This document shows positions 1 through 12,600 of a stretch of 64,000 nt of DNA, piece by piece. How positions within the stretch are numbered: position 1 is the stretch's first letter; each line of letters begins with the position of its first letter. The notes beneath the pieces were generated by a model, which was not told the DNA's origin, made no database searches, and worked only from the letters and a program-made list of their open reading frames with translations. The position numbers were made by a program, and so were the translations under genes. This stretch comes from Aedes albopictus (lineage: Eukaryota; Arthropoda; Insecta; Diptera; Culicidae), in assembly GCF_035046485.1 (NCBI RefSeq), contig NC_085137.1, forward strand, positions 134,482,703-134,546,702, read 5' to 3'.

Positions 1-3000
1 AAAAATGACAGGAAGTATCCCATTTTGCCCTTTTTCCCCTAAAAATTAGACATTTTTCTATATATTAGGCCATATAGAAGCATGCCCAAGATAAAAACAT
101 GCAACAAATATGCTACTTTACGTAAAAAAGTCCAAGGAATCGAATGCCGTTATCCCCATTCTTGTCAAACATCGATAAGTGGCCCAATTCACCCCTATTC
201 CCCTATAAGCTCGTCTTTTTCGAAATATTTATTCAAAAAATGCACAACTTTTAAAAAGACATTCAAAAATGATGGTATTTTATGTAGAAATTTCCAAGGA
301 ATCGAATGCCGGTATCCCCTTTGTTGCCCAACATCGATAAGTGGTCCAATTCACCCCTATTTCCCTATAAGTAGAATTGCTTGAAAATATCGATCTATTA
401 CAATGCACAACTTCGATAAAGACATTCAAAAATGATGATACCTTATGAAAAAATAGTGCAAGGAATAAAATGCCGGTATACCCTTTATTAGCCAACATCG
501 ATAAGTGGCCCAATTCGCCCCTATTCCCCTATTAGTTGAACTCTTTATAAATATTGATTGAAAAAAGGTAGAATCTTGATTACTACAATAAAAAAAATGA
601 TGGCATCTTATGTAGAAAAGATTAAGAAATTGAATGCCGGCATCCCCTTTATTGGCAAACATCGATAAGTGGCCCAATTCACCCCTATTCCCCCATAAAT
701 TCATCTTTTTCAAAATTTTGATGCAAAACAATCCACAACTTTGATAAAGACATTCCAAAATGGTGCTACCTGATGTAAGAATGTCCAAGGAATCGAATGC
801 CGGTATCCCCTTTATTGCCAAACATCGATAAGTGACCCAATTCACCCCTACTCCCCTAAAAAAGAATTACTTGAAAATATTTATCTATTACAATGCACAA
901 GTTCGATAAAGGCATTCAGAAATGATGGAACCTTATGATAAAAAAGTGCAAGGAATATATTGCCGATATTTCATTTTTTGACCAACATCGACAAGTGGCC
1001 CAATCCGCCCCTATTCCCCTATAAGTTGATCTCTTTACAAATATCGAACAAAAAAGGTACAACTTTGATTACTGTCATCAAAAATGATGGCACCTTATGT
1101 AGAAAAAAACTAAGAAATAGAATGCCGGCATACCCTTTACTGGCAAACATCGATAAGTGGTCCAATCCACCCCTATTCCCCTATAAGTTAAATAACTTGG
1201 AAATATCGATCTATTACAATGCACAATTTCGATAAAGACGTCCAAAAATGATGCTACATGATGATAAAACGTCCAAGGAATAAATAGCGGTATCCCCTTT
1301 GTTGTACAACATAGAAAAGAGGCCCAATTTGCCCTTATTCCCCTCTACGTTTATCTCTTTATGAATATCTATTTAAAAAATGCAACTTTGTTTAATGCCA
1401 TTATTTTGATGGTACCTTCGTAAAATAGTCCAAGGAATCGAATGCCGGTATCCCCTTAACTGTCAAACATCGAAAAATGGCAAAATTCACCCCTATTCCC
1501 CTATAAGTTGGTCTTTTTAAAATATCGATTAAAAACATGCACAACTTTGATAGATATTCAAAAATGATGCTACCTTAAGTAGCAAAGTCAAGGTATCGAA
1601 TGCCGGTATACTCTTAACCTTTAAGGACGCAGGCCATCAAGCAGCTGAAACTGCACCGCGCTCGCGCTGTATACGATGAGCGAGGATTTTTGGTGGTGTT
1701 GTACTTTTTACAATGGCGCGCGTCCTGGAGGATTAATTGTGAAACATTGATAAGTGGCCCAATGCACTACTAGTTCCCTATAATTTGAATTACTTGAAAA
1801 TATATTACAATGCACAATTTCGATAAAGACTTTTCAAAATGGTATGTTCAAAATTATGTGAAAGAGCCCAAAGAATTGAATGCCGGTATTCCCTTTGTTG
1901 TAGAGCATCGATAAGCGGCCCAGTTCACCCCTATTTTCCTAAAAAAATCACCTCTTAAAATCTCTTTTAAAATAACTGCGATAAAGACATTTAAAAATGA
2001 TGGATCCTTATGTAAAAAGCCTAAGGAATCGAATGTCTGTATGTATGTTCCTTGTTGAAAAATATTGTTAATCGCTATTGTAATAGATTGATATTTTCAA
2101 GTAATTCGACTTATAGGAGAATAGGGGTAAATTGGGCCAGTTACCGATGTTTGGCAATAAAGGGGATGCCAGCATTCGATTTCTTGGTAACCTCTACATA
2201 AAGTACCATCATTTTTGATTGCATTAATCAAAGTTGTACCATTTTTCAACCGATATTTGTAAAGAGATTAACTTGTAGGGGAATAGGAACAAATTGAGCC
2301 ACTTATCGATGTTGGACAATAAAGGGGATGCGGCATTTTACTGCTTAGACTTTTTTTTCATAAGGTAGCATCATTTTTAAATATGTTTATCAAAGTTGTG
2401 CATTGTAATAGATCGACATTTTCAAGTAATTATACTTATAGGGGAATAAGGGTGAATTGGTTCACTTATAGATGTTTTGCAATAAATGAGATAGCGGCAT
2501 TCGATTCCTTGGACGATTTTACATAATGTACCATCATTTTTGGACGTCTTTATCAAAGTTGTGCATTATTTTGAAACAATATTATGAAAAAGATCGTCTT
2601 GTAGGGGAATAGGGGCAAATTGGGCCACTTATCGATGTTCCACAATAAAGAAGATGCAGGCATTTGATTTCTTCGACATTTTTATATAATGTTGCATAAT
2701 TTTTGAATGTCTTTATCAAAGTTGTGCATTGTTTTGCATCGATATTATGAAATAGATTATAAGTTCATCTAGGGGTGAATTGGGCCACTTATTGATGTTT
2801 ACCACTAAAGGGGATGCCGGCATTCAATTTCTTGGTCTTTACTACATAAGATACCATCAATTTTTTTGTAATAATCAAGATTCTACCTTTTTTAATCAAT
2901 ATTAATAAAGAGATCAACTTATAGAGGAATAGGGGCAAATTGGGTCATTTATCGATGTTGGATAATAAAGGGTATACCGGCATTTTATTCCTTGCACTAT

Positions 3001-3452
3001 TTTTTCATAAGGTGTCATCATTTTTTTAATGTCTTTATCGAAGTTGTGCATTGTAATAGATCGATATTTTCAAGCAATTCTACTTATAGGGGAATAGGGG
3101 TGAACTGGGCTACTTATCGATGTTGGGCAACAAAGGGGATACCGGCATTCGATTCCTTGAACATTTCTACATAAAATACCATCATTTTTGAATGTCTTTT
3201 TAAAGGTTGTGTATTATTTTGAATAAATATTTCGAAAAAGACGAGCTTATAGGGGAATAGGGGTGAATTGGGCCACTTATCGATGTTTGACAAGAATGGG
3301 GATAACGGCATTCGATTCCTTGGACTTTTTTACGTAAAGTAGCATATTTGTTGCATGTTTTTATCTTGGGCATGCTTCTATATGGCCTAATATATAGAAA
3401 AATGTCTAATTTATAGGGGAAAAAGGGCAAAATGGGATACTTCCTGTCATTT
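1..3452. repeat. Giant foldback repeat built from ~163-bp tandem units
   Basis: The left part reads as tandem units containing 'atcgataagtggcccaattc'. The core recurs at 171, 333, 497, 661, 824, 987 and 1149, a period of about 163 bp. From about 2075 the same units run in reverse complement to about 3452, and the outer ends match: the first ~110 bases are mirrored at about 3330-3452. The dyad centre lies near 2060, so the left arm has about 12 units and the right arm about 8. The left edge is cut by the window, so a target duplication cannot be tested. Open frames inside are repeat artefacts. This could be a foldback transposon or an inverted satellite array. Confidence 0.85.
1614..1736. mobile_element. 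TTAA-flanked short MITE (piggyBac-like) inside the foldback repeat
   Basis: A GC-richer segment of about 115 bp interrupts one ~163-bp unit. It is bounded by TTAA at 1614-1617 and 1733-1736. Removing it with one TTAA rejoins the unit in register (…ctcTTAAttgtgaaacattg, compare the neighbouring unit near 1455). Its ends are imperfect inverted repeats: CCTTTAAGGACGC on the left, TCCTCCAGGACGC reading in from the right. TTAA duplication and CC-starting ends are typical of the piggyBac superfamily. There is no coding capacity. The superfamily is inferred from the target site and ends only. Confidence 0.7.
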
Positions 3453-4510
3453 ATCGGGAAAAGGGTTGGCACCATTGGATTCCCCGCATTTTTTTACATA
3501 AGATACACTATTGTCCATAAACTGAAAACGCGTTTCTGAAATGCGTCCGTTTTTTCGTTTGAAATAAGCCACTGTGGTCGTTGCCGTCGTCGTAGGTCGT
3601 GGGTAGAAATCGTGGCTCGATTCTTTATTTTGTCGATTAGGCACACCACCGGCACAGGTTGCTTTTGGAAATTGCATTCCATGTTGGATCGGTGTTATAC
3701 GTACAAGTTGGCATGTGTAAGCAACGCATTGATCAAGTGGCTATTGATTGGTAATGCTGCTGCTGTTGCTGGGCACCGTGTGTGAGGAAATGTTTTCAAT
3801 TTCATAGTACAAATGTCTAGGGCTAATGGAACACGGTTCAATAGAGGTGCTGGGAAAGTGGTACAAATATAAATATTTCATGAAATAACATGTAGGTGAA
3901 GTGCTTCTATCACTTGCAATTGAGCATTTGTTTGAATCGTTCGGTGAATAGCTGTTATGAATAAATGTTTCTCAATAGCCAAAGATATCACAATATCTAT
4001 AGGAATTTGATCATTTACTCAGCCTACTTTCGATATTTTATAGTAAAATTCAAGGCTTAAGATAACTGAACACTTAAGTTTTGTTGGTTTTTCTAAATGG
4101 TTTGAAAAATAAAATTATGAGCATAGGTGGTTATGTGGTCGTACATTTCGTAGTAGTCACTCCATGATTGACAAAAAATAGAATTTCACATACATATAAT
4201 GGTCTAAGACAGCTTGGCAACAGCTCCTCAGTGTGCAGCTTCGAGAATTGCAAACATTATCAATAATAGCGCAATACTACGTCCTTGTGGACATCGGGGT
4301 CGGGGATGACTTGTCAATGTGTCGTGCGTTTCTGCCAGAGACCAATTAGTGAGAAATGAGAAATCTGGATCGACTCAAGTAAGTAATTCATGCAACCTCT
4401 ATAAGAAAACACTAATTTACATTTCAGCTGAAGCATAAAACATGCCAACATACATGATGACAAACCAATTAAAGAATTTTGTGGGGTTTTTCGTCACCGT
4501 TGAATTTTAT
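3453..4510. other. Unassigned spacer
   Basis: No credible gene or repeat boundary was found. A short GC-richer patch at about 3540-3680 gives overlapping open frames on the minus strand, without recognisable motifs. Confidence 0.4.
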
Positions 4511-4810
4511 GTTTCGAGATTTGATGATTTTTTTCGGCGAAAAAAGACTTTCCAAATCGTTTTGGCATAACGAAATAATATACATAGAAATAGGACTTAG
4601 GGTTAGTTGTTAGACCACAGTGGTGAAGAACAAACGTTTTGTGTAAGTGGGTGGTAATTTCAAATTGTAGACCAAGAAGGAAAATTGTATTAACTTGACT
4701 CAATAAATGTTCACAGATCTGATGATGGCTGAATGAAGTAGGCCGAAACGTTATGCCAAAACGATTTGGAAAGTCTTTTTTCACCGAAAAAAATCAACAA
4801 ATCTCGAAAC
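4511..4810. mobile_element. MITE with ~60-bp terminal inverted repeats
   Basis: The left end, starting gtttcgagatttgatgattt, is repeated in reverse complement at the right end, ending aaatctcgaaac. The match runs about 60 bp (4511-4572 against 4751-4810) with a few mismatches, including gactttccaaatcgttttgg on the left. The 180-bp centre is non-coding. No clear target duplication is visible, so the superfamily is not assigned. Confidence 0.75.
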
Positions 4811-4903
4811 AATTAAAGAATTGTTTGTAAATGTAAAAATTTATAGTACATATCACAAACAATGGATGACTCAATAACTTGGAGTTGTGAGATCGTCCCA
4901 TCT

Positions 4904-5018
4904 TATTTAAATAATAACAATATGTATGTGTTATTTACAACTAAATTATTATTTATTCAACTAATAATAAATAACAAAATAGTTGAAAATAACACATATT
5001 GTTATTATTTAAATAAAT
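4904..5018. repeat. AT-rich hairpin
   Basis: Inverted arms around atttaaataataacaatatg and its complement near 4990-5018 enclose a second short palindrome (attattatttattcaactaa / agttgaaaataa). No target duplication is visible. It may be a degenerate MITE or simply an AT palindrome. Confidence 0.6.
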
Positions 5019-5040
5019 TGGAAAGAGCTCACCAATGTCT

Positions 5041-5182
5041 TTCACAAGCAACACGCATGGTTACAAATCAGTCACGGCAGCGCATGTAAGGGTTGAGCAA
5101 TATGTCACAGTGACACAATGACTTCTGTGCAACCCTTACATGCGCTGCCGTGACTGTTTTGTAACCATTTGTTTTTCTTGAA
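5041..5182. mobile_element. Short MITE, 'gtcacggcagcgca' family, copy 1
   Basis: Terminal inverted repeats include ggttacaaatcagtcacggc and, on the other side, its near-complement ending tgactgttttgtaacc. The pair spans about 5041-5085 and 5138-5182. The centre holds a small dyad, tgtcacagtgaca. The same termini recur at 29063-29235, so this is a dispersed non-autonomous family and not a one-off hairpin. Confidence 0.75.
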
Positions 5183-6560
5183 TTACTTGTGTACAACGGA
5201 AAAATACTGTGCAGCCTTTGTCCCATTTTTTTTTTGCATAACTACGATGACTCATCACCCAATTCAACTAGGTACAACTACACCAATCTTTCATGAACCG
5301 ATCGAATCGGCTCCATTGCACGTACCTAGTAAGGGAAGCCCACGAGAGGATATCTCAATTGGACCTGTTGTTGATGCTACTGCTGCTGCTGCTGTTGAAA
5401 GTGACCGCGATAACTCATTTTGTGAATACGTGAATAATTATTCACGTTTGCCATCGTTTGCTCCGCTATACATCATCCACCCAATAATGGCCATCAGCCA
5501 GCAGTCGCGCAGTATGTAGCAAAGCAACAACACGAATGGCAACAACAGTACACAAATCGGAACGCCACACAACTGGGAAGATTCAGTTCCTCGGTCAGCA
5601 TGGCTACTCAGGTACTGTGGAACGGGGTTGCATTGCATCAGATAAGTGGGTGCGAATTCCGGCGCACAATTTTATCGATGAAAAAGAAATTGTCGTGCAG
5701 ATTAACATTGGAAGAAATTTTCAGAACCCTTTAAATTTGCACAGTCGATTGCTCTTGAACAAGAGCCAGCAAATAATAAGAAAATAACGAAATCTCTCGC
5801 CAGTTTTTAAAGAAAAGTAGCTAGATTTAACAACAAATAACCACAGCATTGATGAACGCTTCCTACTAAAGTTTTAGAGCAACTTTAACACGAAAACGGT
5901 AGTTTTAAAATAAAGTCGAAGGATTTATTGCTCAAAAAGTAATTATTACTTATGGGGAATTTGATTTGTTTATGCACTTTTTTATGTGTTTCTGAAATTA
6001 TTGTAGTATGATATTGCTTCCACCCCTGTCTTTATTGGAATTTTGGAATTATTTCCGGATTATTTTTATTTATTATGGAGCGTTGAATTTGCTGCCTCTT
6101 TTTAATGAGCAGCCGGCAATAAAATATAACATATCTAAAAAAATACAAAGTTATAAATTCGGTATTGTCGACAAAATTATATAAAAATTTACAATTTTTA
6201 TTCTTGAAAAAAAAAAACAAAAATAAAATCTTCCATCTCCCTTTTAGGAATACTGATCATCAATTGTTCACAACCTCTAAAGCTCCGTAGTACACCTTTT
6301 TTGCATTTAGCCGGCATATCAATCGAAAAACCTCGATTTTTTTCGATTTTTTAAATTTAAAATTTCAAAATTTTTAATTTCAAAACATTGCTCCTCTCCT
6401 CTCCCAGAACGGGGAGGATCAAAACATCAGATTTATGTATTTCTAGTCGGGAGTAATCAGAAATGGTGAAATTTATGTGTGGGCAAAAAAAAATGATGGA
6501 CCACATTATGAGAATTTCTTTGGCATTTCCTAATCGGCAAATTCTCCGGCATCTGGTATA
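5183..6560. other. Unassigned, non-repetitive-looking stretch
   Basis: The part at about 5240-5790 has more even base composition, a run of gctgctgctgctgct near 5380 and short overlapping open frames on both strands. No domain, splice structure or homologue is recognised, so no gene is called. From 5800 to 6560 the sequence is AT-rich and featureless. Confidence 0.35.
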
Positions 6561-6568
6561 TGGGAGGT

Positions 6569-6624
6569 AGAGACGAACCAGCCAAGGGCTGAAAGTCTCT
6601 CTAATAAAGACAAATCAATCAATA
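6569..6624 (+). mobile_element. 3' tail of a LINE or SINE, ending in a (caat) microsatellite
   Basis: The string gagacgaaccagccaagggc…ctgaaagtctctctaataaagacaaatcaatcaat recurs in reverse complement at 30846-30900. Partial versions occur at 23630-23661 (minus) and 27610-27651 (plus). Ending every time in the same tetranucleotide repeat is typical of 3' ends of insect non-LTR elements or SINEs that lack poly(A). The parent family is not identified. Confidence 0.6.
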
Positions 6625-6790
6625 TATGGGAGGTTCTTCAACAATCATTTTTGAAATCTCTAGCATTTTTTTTTTTTTTTTGAAAATGTTTCAGCAATTA
6701 TCTCTGTATTTTTTTGGGAATTTTTTGCTATTTTTTTCTGAAATTCACTCAGCCATGTTTCGGCAATTCCTTAGACAATTGCTTCGGTAA

Positions 6791-7219
6791 CACTAGTTTA
6801 CAGCATTTTTGAACTCGGTAAGCTGATGATCCTTTTTAGTGTAGAATCATGCCCTGAGTTCGAAAACGCGAAGGAAAAAAATTACAGTAGAGCGGATTTT
6901 TTTTCGATTTTCCATACAAGATTGATTTGAAATCGATTTTTGTTCTATTTTTAAGCAAAGTCGCTCACTTCACACATTTCGTTCTCCGTAATGAATGCTC
7001 CGATTTAGCTGAATTTTTTACTGTATTTCGCCTACGTATGATATGTCAAATACACGATAAGAAAGAATTTTTGAATTGTTTTTTTTTTAATATTTTTGGA
7101 AATTTTGCTAAAATTTAAAGAGATCGTCCCCAAAACTCGTCAATATTTTGAGTTTCGTCAATCTTACGCAAAACCTGCATTGAGATGATCGAATGGTATT
7201 GTATTCAGCTTTTAATTTA
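6791..7219 (+). mobile_element. TAA-flanked CACTAGTTTACA element, 3'-truncated copy
   Basis: This begins CACTAGTTTACAGC right after TAA and is closely similar over about 430 bp to the complete copy at 53886-54564. Similarity stops at about 7219 (…cagcttttaatttat), where unrelated DNA begins. The distal third and the right terminal repeat are missing. It has no coding potential. Confidence 0.8.
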
Positions 7220-8244
7220 TTAAATGTAGAGTGCAAGTTTCGAACAGCAAACACGTGCTGCATGTAACAACCGAGAGTAAACGGGGGAAGATGTCCTCAT
7301 CCTGCTTTCGTTAGCTGAAACCGCAACTAAATTAAGTTTTATCATTATATGGTCTTCTACAAAGTTGTTCCTTAGGGTATCAGCTATTATTTTTTCAATT
7401 ATGAGCCAAATCAAACTCTTTCAACCAGCGTGCTGAATGAGAGACTGGAGGTCATCCAATCTCCCATATATTTGGACTGAAGATCCCATACAAACCTTCA
7501 ACTCATTTGCGCCAGCTCAGTTTTAAACCGATTGACCTGAAATTTTCACAGATTGCTCTTCTCATCCAGAGGCACGATTCTAGAGGGTGCCCCGTGGAAT
7601 TTTTCGACTTTTTTGTATTTGGGCCAGTCTAATGCCCATTGTATCCTTCAAGCTTTTGCCACCTTTCGCCAAAATACTATCCAAATTGAATTGCCAAAGA
7701 AATTCCGAAAGCAATCCAAAGGAATAGCCGACAATTTTTTGAATACATTTCCGAGAAAAGAAGCGACGTGCAAATTTTAAACCCATTTCTAACTTTTCAA
7801 GTACAGCAAGAATTTCTCGACCTTCATAAAACGCTCAAGAAATCGGTTTTTCTTCGATCGTAATACGCAGTTGCGAAAAAATTACAGTTCTTAAAGCAGT
7901 CCCGTAGAAACGGTCTAGAAGTTTCTTCTGCGATTCTTTTCAAACACAAAACTGAGCTTTACTGAAAGAATCTAAGAAAATTTCGAAATAATTTTTGAAG
8001 GAATGAGCGAAGGGATTCCCAAATGAATTATTAAGGAAGTTTTCATGGGAATAACCGAAACACTTAATTAAAAAATATCGAAATAATTTAAAATGCATTA
8101 TCAAGGGGGTTCCCGAAGAGTTTCTAGAATAAAATCGATAGGATTTCACAATATATTTTAATCATTAAGCCAAATGCGCCATGATATAAATTTAAGTATG
8201 ACTCTTTGTCTTTTTAGCAAGTTTTCTTCAAGGATTGCTTTAGA
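7220..8244. other. Unassigned dispersed-repeat-like DNA
   Basis: No gene is supported. It contains gtcttctacaaagttgttc (7362-7380), a motif that recurs in several other repeats of this window. It also contains degenerate gaatttcc-like runs after about 7670. Boundaries of individual repeats are not resolvable by eye. Confidence 0.35.
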
Positions 8245-9096
8245 GATTTCTTTTCTAGTATTCCTCCTGTGATTCCTTCACGGATTTCTCCTGGTAATTC
8301 TTCAGAGACTTCTTCTGGTATTCCTTTCGGGACTACCTCTAGGATTCCTCCTTGGGATCATTGTTTCCTCCCAGAGTTTCCACTAAGATTCTCCCACAGG
8401 CTATTTCTGAGACAGTATCAGGAATTTCTATAGGATTTTTCCTGGGTATTCTCCCAGGAGTACTTCTGGGATTTCTTCCGAACTTCCATTAGGAAATATT
8501 TCCGGAATTCCTTCATTGATATCTCCTTACATTTTGTCATTTATTATTACGTGATTCCTCTAGGAGTTCCAACTGGGAAACACACCTAAATTTCTTCAGA
8601 CACTCCTTCCGGGATTTCTCTTGGAATTTCTTCTGGGATTTCTCCTGGGATTCCTGCCGAGATTTCTTCAAGGATTACTTCCGAAATGCATTCGAAGGTT
8701 TCTCGCGGGATTCCTTCTTTTTTTTCTAGGGATTCATTCAATGATTCCCTCAGAGGTTTCTACTGGAATTCCTTTCAGTGATTCTTCCAGATTTTTTGTA
8801 GATCTCCTCTGGAATTCTTTCATGGATGTAAGGATTGTGCTCAGGATACTTTCTCCCGATATTCTATTAGGAATTCCTGGAATTCATTCAATAAATTCTC
8901 CAGGAGTCCTTTCAAGATTCCTTTATGGAGAGTTCCCGAGATTCCTTAGTAGGTGTTCAGGAATTCCTTCCGGGATTTCTCCCGGATGCTCTGAGATTTT
9001 CATGGAGGTTCCAGGGTGCTTCAGAGGATATCAAGGGGTACCAGGAGTTCGCAGGAGTTTTCAAGGAGGTCTCACGATCTTAGGGTGTTTTAGGAG
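8245..9096. repeat. Degenerate short-period repeat, type A grading into type B
   Basis: Runs of variants of 'gattcctccgggaattcttc' with a loose 12-24-bp rhythm give a long pseudo-frame at 8621-9142 rich in Gly, Ile, Pro, Phe and Leu. From about 8990 it shifts toward a 'ggtctcaggggcgtttcagg' style. The LTR retrotransposon inserted here, and the repeat resumes at 15746. Confidence 0.75.
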
Positions 9097-9340
9097 TGTA
9101 CTAATTTGGAGTTCTCTTCAGAGTAAAGTGTACACCCGTTAGCTGTTGGGCTCGGAACCAGAATGATTTATTCAATTTGCTTTTCGTGGCAACCGACCAA
9201 CGCTCGGTGGCGTATGGTTTATTCTGTTGTGCTTAGTTGCACGATTAAGCAGGCCACACAAAGTGCATAGCCTGTTTGATTGTTATGATATAAACATCCG
9301 CGTGGACGTTTATTTAACTTTGCCGATTCATCACACTACA
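9097..9340 (-). repeat. 3' LTR
   Basis: 244 bp, by eye identical to the other LTR. On the coding strand it starts TGTAGTGTGATG and ends TTAGTACA. It contains several AATAAA-like words (ttaaataaac, gaataaacc, gaataaatc) that could serve as polyadenylation signals. Confidence 0.95.
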
Positions 9341-9356
9341 CCTTCCCCCTTTTGGA
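9341..9356 (-). promoter_or_regulatory. Polypurine tract
   Basis: On the minus strand the sequence directly before the 3' LTR reads AAAAGGGGGAAGG, an all-purine run in the place where plus-strand priming occurs in LTR retrotransposons. Confidence 0.85.
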
Positions 9357-9631
9357 AAAGAGTGGCGTGAGGATTCAGACACTCGTATTAATTTGGAAAA
9401 AATGGATTTGGAATTTTCATGACCTTGAGCGTTGTTCGGTTGCTTGCTTAGATTATTGGTTACAATGAATTTCGTCGTGTGACTATAATTGAATTGACAA
9501 AATATGATTAATTTATAGTTTGACAATGTTCTGTTATTTTATATTTGATGTACTGGAATTATTTAAACAATTATAATATAAGTTGGCTGCCTTCCCATTT
9601 TTTTTTTTTTTTTTTTATTTTTTTTTTTTTT

Positions 9632-12600
9632 TTACATCTTTATTAATCTATTTTTATGAACTTCTATTTTTTTTGTTTTTGCAAGATCTTCTATGACGCA
9701 GTTGCTATTTTTAGTTTCTATAACTTTATATGGTCCTGTATAAAACGAGTCTATTTTTTTCCTGTTTTCCTTGGTTATGTAGACTAAATCTCCTAATGAG
9801 ACGTCGATTGGGTTTAGATTGATATTTAGGTCAGCAGTTCTTTGAATTTTCTCTTTGATCATATGTTCCCTTGCTATAGTTTGACTTTTTTGTAATTTAA
9901 ATTTCAATTCATTCATGTATTGCTCAATATTATAAACTGGTTCTATAGTTCTGTTGTTCATCAGATCTTGCGGTAAATTTGGTTTCCTTCCATAGACTAA
10001 TTCGAACGGTGTAAGATTAGAATCTGTATGCGGGGTTGTATTGTATACAAAAGTGTAGAAACCAACCCAATCATCCCAGTCGTCATGGTGTTCATTTGAG
10101 AATGATCGCAGATACTGTGATTTCTCTCCAATGCACCGATCGTCTCTGGATGATAGGCGGCTGAAAAGGTTTGTTTGAAATTTAAAATTTTGCTGATCTG
10201 CTGAAGAACTTCGTTGCAATATTCGGTTCCTCTATCAGATCTTAGCTCCAAGAAGTTACCATATTTAAGGATAAAATCTTCTACTAATGCACGAGCAATA
10301 GTATTAGATTCTTTATTCTGTATAGGGATTATTATAACGAATTTCGATAAGTCACATTGTAAAGTGATACAGTAACGATTATTCCTGCTTGTTTTGGGTA
10401 ACGGTCCGACCGTATCGATAGAGATCACATCGAATGGTTTCTAAGGTGTAGATGTGATAATAGATGCTTCTTTTGTTCTTTTACTGACTTTGTTCTTTCT
10501 GCAAAATTCACAGGCCTTTATGAATTTTGCGATAGAACCTTTCATTCCTCTCCATTGGAATAGATCTCGTAGTTTTAGGTACAATCTATGCTGTCCTATG
10601 TGGCCTCCAGTTGAGCTATTATGAAAATCATGCAATATTTTTTCGACTTCCATTTTTGACTCTATTTGTCTTGGAGGTTTGAAGAGTAAAATTTCAAAAC
10701 TATTTATAATTTTTGTAGCAATTGATTTAAATTGTTCTACTGTGATTTGCGAGAATAATGGATCGCTCAATGATAAGGCGATTTGTTTTATCTTTAAATT
10801 TGTCATAACTTCATTCAATTTTGAAAGAGCAGACTCGAGTGTCTGACTTTCATTTTTGTAATTGAATTGTATTGCTGCATGCGTCTTTTTATAATTCTCG
10901 CTTTTTATTTGGAATTCCATTATATTGTTACTGAGATTTGTTGTTAATTTAAAAGAATTTCGAGCTTCCTTTAAAATGACAGCTTCGCTAACTAGAAGTT
11001 GATCAGGCTTCTTGTATGTGGAAACGTCATCCTTGGCTTTAGCTGATTTCTTTTTAGTCATGGATCTGGTGTTAACCATGAGTATTGTTCTATTTTTTAG
11101 GTCGTCAGATGACATTAATCTAGATAATGCATCGGCGCCTACGTTATTTGTTCCTTTAATATGTTCTATTTCAAAGTCATAGTCTTCGAGATCCAGACGC
11201 ATTTGTGTTAGTTTTTTGGTTGGCTCTTTCATACCAAAAAGGAACACCAGTGGTCTGTGATCTGTTCGTACTATAAACTTCCGTCCATACAAATATGGCT
11301 TGAAATAATCGATAGCCCAATGGATAGCGATCATTTCCTGCATAATCGTAGGTTTTTTGGAATCTGCCGAGTTAAAAGCTTTACTTGCGTAAGCTATTGG
11401 TAGGTCTTGTCCATCAATTACTTGTGATAGTATTGCACCACAGCCTACGTTTGAGGCGTCTGTGGTTAGAAAGAATTTCTTCGAAAAGTCAGGGTAACTT
11501 AATATAGGTGGTGAGAGTAGGTGATTACGGAGTTGTTCGAAAGCTGATTGACAGTTATCTGTCCATTCAAAAGTTGAATTTTTTTTAAGTAAGTCATTTA
11601 ACGGTTTGGCTAATCTAGCAAAATCCGGTACGAACTTACGGTAATAGTTACAAAACGCGACGAAGCGGCGAGTTTCATCCGCGTTTGTTGGTATTGGGTA
11701 GTTTTTGATTACTTCGAATTTTGTGTCATCAGGAAGAATTCCCTGATCTGTAATTTTGTGTCCTAAATATGTTACTTCTGTTTTGAAGAATTGACATTTT
11801 TCGGGGTTTAATTTTAGATTGTAATGCCTCAATCTTTTAAAGACATTTATCAAATTTTTGATGTGATGCTCTGCTGAACATCCTATTACGACAATATCGT
11901 CTATGTACACGAACGCGCACTCAGGTGTTAAACCTGCCATAGCAATTGTCATCATCCGTTGAAAACTATTTGGACTCACATTAAGTCCAAATGGTAAACG
12001 GGTGAAGGCATAGTGCCCTGAAGGTGTAGAGAACGCTGTATACTTGCGGGACTCTGGGCTCAAAGGAATTTGATGGAAACCTGCCATCAAATCCAATGTA
12101 CTAAAATATTTGGCCCTGCCTAATTGGTCTAGAATCGTGTCTATTCTGGGTAATGGAAATCTGTCAGCTAGAATCTTTTTGTTTAACTGTCTGAAATCCA
12201 CTACAAGTCTCCACTTCTTATCTGATGTGTTTGACTTTTTCGGCACCAATAATATTGGTGAGTTATACGCCGACACAGAGTTTTCGATTATATTGTTTTC
12301 CAAAAGTTTTTTAACTTGTGATTCAATTTCATCGTTCTGTGCGTGTATGCTTCTGTAGTTAGGAGTATACACAGGCACGTTATCGGTTAGGTTGATGCTT
12401 TGTTCGTAGAAATTGTTAGTTGTGAGGTTGTCTGTATCTAGTGCAAATATGTCATTAAATTCCTCCAGGACCTTTTCAAATTTGGTCCTGACAAATGAAG
12501 GAATTTCAGATATTTTAATTTTATTTTTAATCTTATCAATACGTTTATTTGTGTCGTTTTCCCCTTTTTGGATGCTGGCTATTATAAACTGATTGAGGGG

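Noticed and set aside
1..845. Several 70-140-residue frames containing CGATAAGTGG units
   Set aside because: They follow the 163-bp tandem repeat on both strands and recur in each arm.
5240..5790. Possible host exon
   Set aside because: Frames are short and overlap on both strands, with no splice structure or homologue; the triplet run explains part of the openness.
8621..9142. 173-residue open frame rich in Gly, Phe, Leu
   Set aside because: It lies wholly in the degenerate type A/B repeat and runs into the LTR; no start context, domain or codon signal.
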